NCBI RefSeq assembly: GCF_000471905.2
Contig: NW_006499848.1
Span: 3,357,007 to 3,421,006, forward strand
DNA: 64,000 nucleotides
From: Amborella trichopoda
Taxonomy: Eukaryota > Streptophyta > Magnoliopsida > Amborellales > Amborellaceae
Reading direction: 5' to 3'
The translations under genes were made by a program, and so were the position numbers. Below are positions 49,001 through 61,000 of the stretch, in pieces. The notes below the pieces were generated by a model, which was given only the letters and a program-made list of their open reading frames with translations, had not been told where the DNA came from and made no database searches. Numbering within the stretch: position 1 is the stretch's first letter; every line of letters starts with the position of its first letter.

Positions 49001-52000
49001 CGGTTTGTGCCTCAAGCTGAGGTCTCTAACTACCTGTTTTTGTTGGGCCTGTCCCAGCCCTCTAATATTCCAAGATAGGATTATCATTGGGGGATAAAAG
49101 AGAGAGGGGAGTTCTTAAGGGAACATCTCACCAGCTAGCCACTGGAGGATTGATTTTGTAGGGTGGGAGAGAAAGATTGGTGCGAGGTAGAAGGTTTGTC
49201 ATAATTAACTGTGCGGGCTAGGTTGGCCAATTCTTGTGATCCCTTCTTGCTTACTCGGATTTTGGCCCGCAGGTCAGACTTGAAAAATTCTTGGAAAGGT
49301 TCGTCTAGTCCCACTTGAGGGAAACCTTCATCACGTCTCGAATCTTGCCTTGGCCCTTGTCAATACTGTTGACATAATCCAAATCCACCGAGGGGGGAGA
49401 CATAGGGTCCCACATAGTGTCCACCGAGAGTAGAGAATCAAAAGAGTCAGAAGGAGATAGAGCAACAGGGGAGGGAAGCGCCGGTAGAACTAGGAAGGCC
49501 AAACCATCAGCAACTGTCGGTCTGAAGATGCCCGAAGACAAGCCAAAGGGGTCGTCGATAGGCGAGGAACTCATAGTAGTCGGAGAAGAGGAGGGGTGTA
49601 GGTCAGTTGAAGCTTCCATAGAAGTGGGTGCCAGATCGATGACGACCGACTCCAAGTGATTGTGTGAAGGTGAGGAAGAAAGGCAAGTGGGGGGTGCAGT
49701 AGTGAAGGCTGCAACTGAAGGCGGAGAAAGAGTTGAAGGTGAAAAGGTGGAAAGAAAGGCAGCGGGGAGGCAAAGAGGGGAAGGTAGTGGGTAAAGATAG
49801 GTCCCTGGTGAAGGCTGGGAAAAGAGGGGCGGAGAAAGAAGGTGGGAGAAGAGAAGCAAAGGGGTTAGAATAGGGGTGAGGTAGAGAGAGAATAGGGGGT
49901 TGGGATAAGGGAAGGGGACGAGGTGACAAAAGGTGACAGGGACGGAGAGAATGATGGGAGCACCATAGGAGGTGTCTGTCGGGTAGTCCTGGAGCACAGG
50001 TGGAAGCGCCATTTCTCGGGGGTCCATGGATTTCGTGGACTTCTCGGCAATCGGAACTCTGGTTCAGGGGATTTCGGCTGTGAGAGATGGTGAGGAATGT
50101 AGCCTGCTTCCCTCTCTGAATGAAGATCAATGAGGGGAGGAAAAGAGGGATTGTAGGCATGGATCTCATCGGAAGCTTGATCCAACGGTTTAGAGAAGGC
50201 AGCAAGGGGAAGAAGGTATATCAGGCAGGGGATGGTTGTAGAGCGAAATGATGAAGGCGGTGAGTTGACGGGATGGCAGGCATCGAGGGTGGAGGTGATG
50301 GTAGATAGCGTGTAGGATGGTGAAAGGCCCCCACAAAGAGGAAGGTGGAGGGATACCGGCAAGGAGCTGAAGAGAATAGGGGATGGGGGTTGTGGTTAGA
50401 GAGAACCTTGGGATGGGAGAATCGGGGTTGGTAGGTGGTGTGCATGGGAGGAATTGTCGAAATGGCCCTATGAGATATGGAGGGCTGACAGTTGTGTGGG
50501 TTGGTGGGACATACCTGACCCGCAGGCACTTGCGATAGACTCGTGTCCTGACGATCAACTTCTGCAGTCGCCACTCTCGAGACACCAACATGCGAAGCAG
50601 GGAGGTCGGGGCCAAGGGTGAGGGCGGAGGATATGGAGGATGAGGGAAGATTGTAGCCAGTGGCGGAGGAGGCATAGTAGGTGGCAGAGTGGGTGTTGAG
50701 GGGGGTGGTGGCGAAAGGTGAGGCGGTGGTGGTGCCGAGGGTTGGGGGGGGGGGGGGTGTGTGGGGGGCACTAAGGGACAACAAGCCCTTCGGGGAGGTT
50801 GGAAGTTGTGGAATTTGCAGGTCTGTCGATTTCAGGACACCAACGTCTAATGGTTTTGGGCCTCTAGGGGGGAAGCGAAAGAAGGATGCAGAGGTAATGA
50901 AGCCTTCCCAAAAGCGAGTGGAGCTACAAAGCGAGGCGATGGAGGGGAGATCGTCGACCTGGATATGAAAATCTTGTAGAAGTTCCAACCACATCGAGCC
51001 AAAGGACAGAAGGTATGCTCTGGGGGTCCAGGACGTCTACAATAAGATGGAGAGATCCTAGGGGTAAGCTCTCCATGGATTTCCAGTGCATGGCGATGAA
51101 GGAGCCGCAAGCGTTGCCTATGGATTTGAAGCTGTCAAGGCACCATGAATGAAGAGGGATGTCAGAAGCCATAACCCAAACTTTTTGACGACGAAAGGCT
51201 TCGACTTTTTCAGAGCACTTGGAGAGGTGAAGAGTAACCCCTTGAACGAGGCAAAGCAGAACTCGTGAGAGGGGAAAGAGCAGAGACCAATGCTGGGAAG
51301 GAAAACAGGAAAGACCCATTAGATAGGGGACGACATGTGATACCTGGTTCCTTCCACAGTTCCTTCGCCCATCTCTCGATACCTTTGCAGTCGTTTGGCT
51401 GAGGGTGGAAGATACCAATAAGCAAGGATTTCTACTGCTCGACGAGATGAGCAGTAGAGGAAGCAGGGATAGGGATGACAGTTTGGGGCACCATATTCTC
51501 ATATTATAAAAAAAAACAATTAACAGTGTTAGATCAATCCTAAGGCTGCAAAATTGGACCACAACTATTTTTGTGGTTAGGCTTCGGAATCAGTGAAATT
51601 TAACCTTTTGAGGCTCAATTAATGTTTTCAAACTTGAAATTAGAAATTTGAATTCTTTTAAATCCGTGGACATTTGTCAATCTTTTGCAATCTTCTTTAT
51701 GGATCTAATAGAGGGCTCAAAAGCGCTCGAAGGGCCCGGGGCTTAATACGCCCTATTGGCTAGGAAAAGCCAACTTCTAGAGGGGGTTTTTCCACCAAAA
51801 TTGATATTACTGTTGGCAATGGCCTGGGCCTTGCCCAAACCTTGACGGGGCTTGCTGGGAGCCTGGGACTAATGGAGAAAACAATTCCAAGAAGGGAAAA
51901 ACTAGGGTTGGGAAGGCCAGGTTCTAGGCCAAGCCTTGCTTGGGTCTAGTTTTTGGATCAAATTTTGTTTTTCGCGCCTAGATTTTCCTGGGTTGGGCTA

Positions 52001-55000
52001 ATCCATTGCTAGACCTAATCGATATAAGCAAAGTTTGAAAAAACAGGTCGGTAATCAGATCGCCCCACTAGATTACCGATCCGGTTTGGCAGATCGGCGA
52101 TCCAAAAAAGATTAACAAAAGTTTTAAAAAAGATAGTGGGGTCGGTTTTGGCCAGTTTTGTCAGAGAACCGACCAATTCAACAATTTTAAAAAATTTAAA
52201 AATAAAACAAAGTGGAGCTGCTTCGTACTGGTTCTCTTATCGAACCGGGTGGTGGTTTTGGAAGAGAACCAGTACGGACCGGCCGGTTCATGGGGGAACG
52301 GGCCGGTTCTTAATGTTGTAGGGGATCTAGATCGGTCAGACTGATTCCTCATCTGGATCGGCTGGTTCCAATCTGGATCACTCGTTTTTTAAGCACTGGA
52401 TATAAGGTAAAGCAATCGAACTTGACGGGTCTAAGTCCAACAAAGAACATGCCAGTATGCTCCAGTGAACTAGTGGGTTGTTCAAGGTGTCTGGCTCTAG
52501 CAAGTAAGGACCTTCTGCAACCACGGTCGTCGGTTCCAAGTGAGTCAAGCGATTCCGTGCCCGAGTCATTAATTTTTTGAACAAGTGCCTTGTTGGGAAT
52601 TTCATTGTGCATTTAAAATTCACAATTGCACATGTATTTATCATAAATGTTTGCTCAAGTGTGCAAGATTATGTGTTTTCTTTTACATATAACAAGTATT
52701 GCAAACATATGCTAGCCATCCATTGACTGTTTTATCAAGGAACTGTGGAGATTACTTGCCGTCCTGCTTTTAAATGCCCTTCTACATTAGGAGAACAACG
52801 ATTCATCTCCGTCTGTGGATAAATAATGGACATTGGATGGATGGTCTGCGTGACTCCAACTTTGTTTGTTGTTAGCATATGGTCCCTACACATGACCTTT
52901 GTATGTATCACTATGCAGTATGTATATATACACATGTTATGGAATTATTTCTCTGCAATATATGCATATTTTCATTCTTCCTCTCATGTAGTTTGTGTGA
53001 ATGAGAAATAGTTTAAATTGAAGTGTATCCATGTTTTTTGTGATGTTCAATTGAGATACCATTTTTCTCCTGTGGCTTTTATAGTGCGATCTGGATCCAC
53101 TACTTATTAATTTTCTTTTTCTGTATTACACTATTGTTTTTTGCTTGATTGTGTCCTTACAGTTTAATTTCTGATCTGTCGATTAGGTGTTCTAATGGCA
53201 TCTCTGCTTTTATAGGTGGTTATTGAAGTATTGATTCCTTCATCGATGGTTGTTCTACCAAGTTTGCCTGTCGAGGCTATGATTGGAACCCATCTTCCAG
53301 CTGCTGTGACTATGAGAACGCTAAATGGTATTTAAGTATATATTAATATTTTATATCTCAAAAAAAGAAAGGGCATAAGCTAATCTAATATAGGAGTTTA
53401 CTTTCTGTCCCGTGCTTTTTCCAATTCCATTGCATCCCACTCCCAAGTCCTTATCAGCTGTATGTTTTGGCAACTGCAGGTGAAGGGTACCATAAATGTG
53501 ATGCTTTTAGTTCTGCCATCAGGTGGCAAGTTTCTAGTGGAGCAGAGGTTTTTCAAATTGTCAATTCATCGAACCATGCACATGTCTTGAGCTTGCTACC
53601 ATATGTGCAGGATTCCAGTTTTCTTGATGCTTCGCTTTGTGCATGGACCCTACTGTATGCTTCCAAACCTGGGAGAGCAACACTTCATGCAATTTTCTCC
53701 AAAGAATTTCAGCCTTCTGAAATTCAGTCTTCCTTGGATAAGCTTCTTAATCTAAAAGCATCAACTATTATCGCTGCATATTCTCCACTTGTTGCTCTAC
53801 AGGCAGGAGATGGGAACCAATTTGGTGGTTACAAGGTTGAGGATAAAAGCCAGTCTTCTTTGGATGAGCTTTACCTTGTTCCAGGGACAGGAATCGATAT
53901 ATTTCTTGTTGGAGGGCCTGAAAGGTGGCATCCAGGGATAGATCTCATTGAGTCTGTTGATATCATTACTGAACAGAGCGAAACACCTCCTATAAAAGAT
54001 GTAGTAGTTGCTAAGAAGGCATCTAGCCCTGGTCAAAGTTTGTATAGAATTTTCTGCCAAACCCTGGGAAAGTTTGTGAGTTATTTGATTCCCCATATTG
54101 TCAATATTAAACTTATTTTCACTCTTGGACTACTGGGTAGATTCCCTTTGAATCAAGTTCTTTTGTCCATCTACTGAATCTTTCTTTTTTTTTTCTTTCC
54201 TTCTGTAAGTAATGTATGTACGGAAATTTGGATTGAGCACACTTCTTTTCCTGAAACAGAAGCTATTCTTCTCACGTGGGAACTCAGTTGAGGAATATCA
54301 TCCTTTTCCAGCCTTTGCAAACGTGGAAGTTTCTCTCTTTTGTAGCTTTCCTTCTTCAATCATCTTGATTGTCAATGAACCAGGTTTGTTTTTCCTAGCC
54401 TTTATACTGTCTTTGGATTTGTTGGTTTTACCATTTTGACTTTCTTGCAAGTTGTTTTTCATATCTAATTGATATATTTTCTTGCCTGTTCTAAAGCAAA
54501 CTTGCCTGACCTTATATGGTCCGCAACTCAGGCTGCTCGTGGTCCTGGCAGAATCCGTGTCTCACCTATCACTGTGATGAATGGCTGCACTATTCGGTTG
54601 GCTGCTGTTAGCATTCACAAATCTGGGAAGCCTTTTGCGAACTCATCTTCGCTATCACTGAATTGGGAGCTTAGCAGCTGTGATAAACTGGCATATTGGG
54701 AGGAAAATAGTAGCAGTTCAGAAAGATTCAAAACCACTTGGGAGAGGTTCTTGGTTTTGCAAAATGAGTCTGGATTGGTAAACAAATTCTTGCAATTTGC
54801 ATTCATCTAGAATATATAGTATACTTTGAATGGTTAGAATCTAAGTGAAAACATATTACCTGTACTACTTTCAGTGCATGGTGCGAGCTACTGTGGTTGG
54901 TATTTCTGAAGCTATTTCTGAAGCCGCAACTGGGATGCTTTTTCTAAAAGTATCTGAACTTCTAGAAAGTGCAGAAAATAGACTTGCAGATGCTGTTCAA

Positions 55001-58000
55001 CTACAGGTATTATATCATCTTTTTAGACGATTTGGCTTTCACATTTATATTGTATTCATGCAGATCTTCCTTATTCCTGTTTTAGACTAATTGTTTACTG
55101 TTTGATGGTGTGTTTCAGCTGGTTTCTTCACTGAGGATTGTTCCAGAGTCTATCTTGTTGTTTTTTCACCCAGATGCAAAGGTACCCCAATCCTCAGATG
55201 ATTCAGATTCTCTCTCTTGGCCTCTTCCTCAATAACCTTCAACTTATATAACTGAAGTGTGGTTGAGTTCGTTCAACCACCTTTTTAAGATGCACCCAAG
55301 AGACATGTTTCTTGTAGACATTTAAGTGAACTTCGATTGCTTGTGTAAACACAGCAGTCAATTGTTAAACTTGGTAAAATAACAGGGAATAAACAACAGG
55401 GAAATTGCTAGAGTGTTGATAATTAAAGTTTCACAAATGCTTATAAATGGCAACGAAAGGCACGGCAGTAGAAGAAACCAATGCTTCAGAAATTCAAATC
55501 GGTGATAAGCTCAACCCAAAGACCCATGAAATGTTGGCAAATGAAGAAAGAGAAAGCAAAACAAGTCAGGGGAGAGCAAAATGGAAGGACTGGTGAGAAA
55601 ACAATAGAAAACTGCAGTGGCAAAAAGCTCTGCAAATGAGGAAACTTAACAGGACAGAAAGAATATATCAGTAAAAGGGTAAAGGGAACAAAATGCAATT
55701 TATCAAATAATACTGGCACTGAACGGAAAACCAGTAATAGAACTACTATGAATCATGTGAAGAAATAGTTCGTGTAATAATCATTTAAGGATGAGGTTTT
55801 GGTAAGGCATCAACTATGTACAGTCACACCTCAAAATCTCACAAAAAAACTTGTATCCAGTGCCAGTGAGATGGCATGCAAATCTATTTCTGCCACTTAC
55901 TGTAAAATTTGGAGCTCCAAACATGGTGCAAATCCGGCAGATCTATGGAGACTTGAAATAGACTATCCATAAAAAATGTTGCAAGATGACCATTTTTAGA
56001 ACTTAAATCGACATTTTTCAGTCCATGTTCATTGAGGTGGAGATGATGGATTAACAGAGTTTCAGCACAGGGACTCATTTTTCCCGTGAGATTTGGGCTG
56101 CCGCTATATACAGCAATGTCCTTGCAACTTTGTGACACTTTTCCATCATTTAATTCACTTCTATAATTTACAATTTGCCTTTATTCCTTCTTGGCTGGGT
56201 GCTTATATCGCCGTCGCTTTACAAAACACTTTTACATCATTAAATTTCACCCATATAATGTTGGAATTTAAAAGTAATCCTTCTGAAAAAGGCATTGTCT
56301 GAAATGCATTCACCAAGAAATTTTCTGGGTTCTTGTTTGAAACTCTTCCTGTTTCATATTAGGCTCTATATTTGTTCTACCATTCAAGCTTCAGAGTTCT
56401 ATGTTTGTTGCCTAGACATCCTGAACAGGTATCTTGCATATATAAACGTGACGCAACATCTTTTGGTGACAAACGAAATGCTATCTCGAGGCTCAGTCTT
56501 GTTTTATTGTGTCCACAAGTACGCTTAGTTTTACGAAGACCAAATTTCTCATGATTCAGTTGGGTTTTTCAGGACAGCAAGCGTCAATTGGGTGTTTAAG
56601 TGTGCCTTTTTTTTTCTTTTAAAAAAAATCTAGACTTGTCCGTGTAGCTCTTTTTATGAAAACTGTCTTTACTCATGCCATTTTCTGCGTTTTGTGCGTT
56701 CAGTGAAGAATTTACTACTACTTTTACTGGATTACATTCTCAACATATGTGAACCAGCTTGTGGAAAGCACATCTTTTCTTGACACCTTAATTAAATATG
56801 TATGGTATATTATGTTAGTTAAAATAAGGTTGATCTTTGCTAAATGCACTACTGTGCATATCTGCGATGTTTGATGTTCCTGCTTCTCTCTGGTCTGCTT
56901 CTTAACTTTTAGAACATTTAATTTAGGAGAGCAGTTCATAGCTCTTTGTCTCTTGCATGTCAAGCAAGTTATATGTCCTTTAAAATGTGAAGTATGCTAT
57001 TTTTTTCTTGACATTCTATTTGGCCCTTTCTTATTTTCTTCCTTTTTCCTGTGTAAATAAAGGATTTGACACTATTTGCTTTTTCTTCTTTTATCTTTAT
57101 TAGGTTAGATTGTCTATTTTGGGGGGAACCTGCGATGTGGTTCCTGTTTTGAATGTTAGCAATGTGGTACAAGTTATCCAAGAGGAACAAAGTCCTTCAT
57201 GCAAGCATTTGATGTTGGGTGCTAGAGGATTGGGCTCTGCAGTCGTCACTGTGAGAGATGTTGGGCTTTCTCCTCCCGTAACAGCTTCTGCCTTGGTAAT
57301 CTCCCTCCTTTCTGTCATCCATTTTTTCTAATTTGATGTTTTGTAATGTTGTTAATGCCGGAAAATTTTGACTTCTTGATGTAGATAATCAAAGATGTGG
57401 CTATATGGAACTCAATGTTATAAATTTTAAAAAGATTTCTTCTCTTCTTTGTTATTAAATCGTAATTCCACTTATAAGTGCCACAATGTACTGCTGCACA
57501 TGAAAATTAAAACCTAAATACAACCTAGGATCTTTTTTTTTACTGCCAAAATCAAAAGACAAAACTTGAATAAAAACTAAACTTCTACTATCAATTTTAA
57601 CACAAATAATGTTCCTGGAAATTCAGAATAAATATGCAAATTTAATTGAAAAAAATAAATTAAATAGCTGGGAAGACTTATTGGATTATGCCTAGGGTCA
57701 TCCACACAAGACTTAGTACGAACCATTGTTTGATTTCCTAATTGATGGCGCACTTTGATCCTATTGGTCTTGTTAGAATTTCAGTGTAGGGAAGCTTCCT
57801 TAGGCAATACCTCTTAAACTAAGGTTTTAGAGAGCATATAAACACAATTAAAACATGCCTCAAAAGGAAAGGCACCTCCCCTTTTCTAGGGTTAGACTAG
57901 TTGTCTTCCTAGGAAACCCTAATTTGGGCTAAGTGTGCCCCCCTCTTTAATTTGCTTGTGGGTGGCGTACCACTAATGCTATGAGATCAAAGAGAGATGG

Positions 58001-58002
58001 GC

Positions 58003-58045
<43 letters not shown>

Positions 58046-61000
58046 TGTGTTAAGGCATGGAGGAGAGAGAGTATTAGTAGAGAGAGGCTCCAAAAATTAT
58101 TTTATGAGAGTGGATACAAGGAGGTCTATATAGACCTTAAGGCCCCCTAGGTATGCATGTCCAATGACTCACCTTGACCAACGGGAACTTAGGAAATTTG
58201 TGTGGTGAGAGAATAAAACAAAGCCATCCATCCCACGAATTAGTCGTCATGATTTTGGCAGGCATGTTATGAATTGTATCCCCTTAATATTTGACGCGTA
58301 TCCACTTCTAGTTTAATTAGGATTAAACCAATTTAAAAACCTTCTAGAACTTTTTTTTATTATCTTTAGAATTATAAGAAATGGGAGTAATATAATGTTG
58401 ATCAAATCCAACTCCCACAAAATAAAACACACCGTCTTTCTTTAAAAAGATTATGTTTAACTAACTTAAAAACATCTCTTTTTTGAAGACAAACTAACTT
58501 AAAAACATCTTTAATTAAAATACAACAAAGCATAAAAAGAGAAGGGGGCATGCCACGCATGTGGGACATGTGGGCCCCCATTGGCCCCCCTGCCCCACCC
58601 ATCGGATGTGGCACACATGTGGGGCTGAATCCAAGGGCTCCACATGTGCCCTTCCTCACAAAATTTCAAAACTACCCGCTTTCGAGAAAAATATAATAGA
58701 AATAATTTTAAAGTTCTAGAAAAAAATTCTGGAATTCTCAAAAACAAATCTAATACCGAATAAAATATCTAGAAGTGGATTGGTACCAAATGGATCAAAG
58801 TTAGTAACTAAAAGAGCACTCCACTTGACCTAGTGATTGTGATCCACAATTTTCTTCTCAAACCGACCTAATGAAACCCATGACCCACTGTCTCATGTTG
58901 GGTGATCAACCGGTATTTTATTAAGAAAAATTCAGAAAAATGTATATAAATTCTAAAAAATAAGGAATTTGATTTTTAATGCTTTTTTAAATATTCTTTA
59001 CATTATGGTAAAGACTAAAAAATTTTTTGGTCATTAATACTCACTTTTATATTTTCCCATCGTTTTTAGAAAATTTTAAAAATAGCCCTTGGAAAATATA
59101 AAATGGGTTAAAATCCATTTTTTTCATTAATTTTCAACTTCATTTGAATGTTTTTTGTTTTAATTATTCTTTATATGCTTTTCATATTTTAGTAGATTTT
59201 TTTTGTTTTGTTTTTTTTTTTCTTACACTTTTTTGACCGCCTGGGACTTGCCCAGTTAGAGCGGTTGAATCGGCCGGTTTACCGGTTAGGCCGGTTAAAC
59301 AGCTTCAGGGCCCATGTCCGGTTAACCATTCTGGTTCGATTTTGCGAACACTGAGTCAAGCACATATCACTATAGTGCAAGGGCAACTCCCTTTATGCGC
59401 GTGTACATGTATCCCTCTTCAGGGTTGCTTCCCGCTAATGTGATCATCATATGTATTTGCCGTTTGGAAGTTTGTTGAGGATTTGTCCTTGTTCTCATAA
59501 GCCTATATCCGTACACAATATACCACATAGCTCTCCTGGCCTGCAAACCATCCCTAAGCATCTCTCCAACCTCAACAAGGGATGACCTGTTATACACCCT
59601 TTTTAGTGCCACATGCTCAAGAGAAAGGATTTTGGACATGACGAGGGCCATAAACCACCTAACCTTTGGGCATAAGCATCACACACTCCTACTGAAGTGT
59701 ATGATCTATGATCAACTATAAGTATATTTTACATGCTCTCATGGCCTTTTGGAGGCTACAAATCCCAACAGATAGTTGTTCAATATGAATGTTTTGAGTA
59801 GGAAGAAAATGTTGCGAGTATTTCTTGAAAATTTGATCCTTGAAGCTCTCCCACTTACCTTGTTCATGATTGTTACATGTATTTTTCTAATTCAATTTGA
59901 TATCATATGTCATATTTAACGAATCTTGTACCTGTTAATTTTATTGGCATAGTTTCTTTTCATTTAGTTCTTACTGCAGTGATATGTCTCAAGTAACGCT
60001 ATATCCAAACTTTTACTGGATTTTTGTATTTATGCCTATTATTTTTGTACTCAAGTGTATTAGGCATAGCAGGTTTGAACGCTGACATGTTTTTTTAAGT
60101 TAATCAATCCTGCAGTCATTGTCATACCCTATCTTCTGTTTGATATTTTGTGTTATACTCAAGTTGCATGATATGCAGGTTCGTGTCGCGAGTCTGGATT
60201 GGATTAAAATTCTTCTACCCGAAGAGATAAGCCTTCTGGTTAGTTGATTGGTTTAATACACATTGTATTTCACTAGAATGCTAGCATCCGTGATGAATTT
60301 TCTTTGATGTGATTCATGCTATTGTGTGTAGGTTGGCACTAGAAAGACCATCAATCTTGAGGCTGGGACAGATGATGGAACTGTATTCGACCCTTCACAG
60401 GTTAGCTAGTTTGTAAATGATCTACGGTGCCATATAAGCTTGTTTGTAAATGCTCTATAGTGCCATGTAATTGTTTTTTTCTATTTTTGGTAGCTCTGTT
60501 GAGCATATTCCTTACCTATTAGATGCCTAGGAGTTGTGGATTTGCCTATTTCATGTCAGGCTGATAATCCATTTCTTTCTTGAAGTATTCCTACATGAAC
60601 ATCCGTGTGCATCTAGAGGATGGGCTGCTGGAGCTTGTTAGTGATGATGAATTTCCAAGCTCTGATGCAAATAAAATTGTGGGTCCGAGTTTTGTTGTTT
60701 ATGCTGTCACACTTGGGATGACTACTTTACATGTAAGCTTATATGTTGACTACGCTTTCTTTTCACCTTTCAATAAGAGACTCATTCTTATTGCATATTT
60801 TTCTTATTTGCTCTCTCTCTCACACTCTCTCTCTCCCTCTCTGTGTGTGTGTGTGTGTGTGCACGCGCGTGCACGCACGCACGCACCGGCACAGGTTCGT
60901 GTATATTTGCTTCTGCTCTAGTTCTTGTGTGTCCATTTGGTATGTGCAGCTGTGCAGGTGCATGTATAAATGATATTGTTCTAATTCTTGCATTTTTCAT

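Larger units (their letters stand above)
44822..51510 (-). mobile_element. Decayed L1-type LINE, antisense in gp210 intron 8
   Basis: Reading on the minus strand: a Gag-like ORF1, then ORF2 with endonuclease, reverse transcriptase, zinc-binding segment and RNase H, then a 3' A tract (T run at 44822-44840 on plus). This order is that of plant L1 LINEs with ORF1 of the DUF4283 type. Many stops and frameshifts show it is dead. The 5' end is placed near 51510 by the ORF1 start. Target duplications were not resolved. Confidence 0.88.

Noticed and set aside
49305..50994. Several long proline/serine-rich minus-strand frames overlapping in different phases
   Set aside because: They are parts of one decayed LINE ORF1 C-terminal region, not separate genes.
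58004..58040. Regular GA array considered as a CRISPR-like or satellite array
   Set aside because: It is a simple dinucleotide microsatellite with no spacers.
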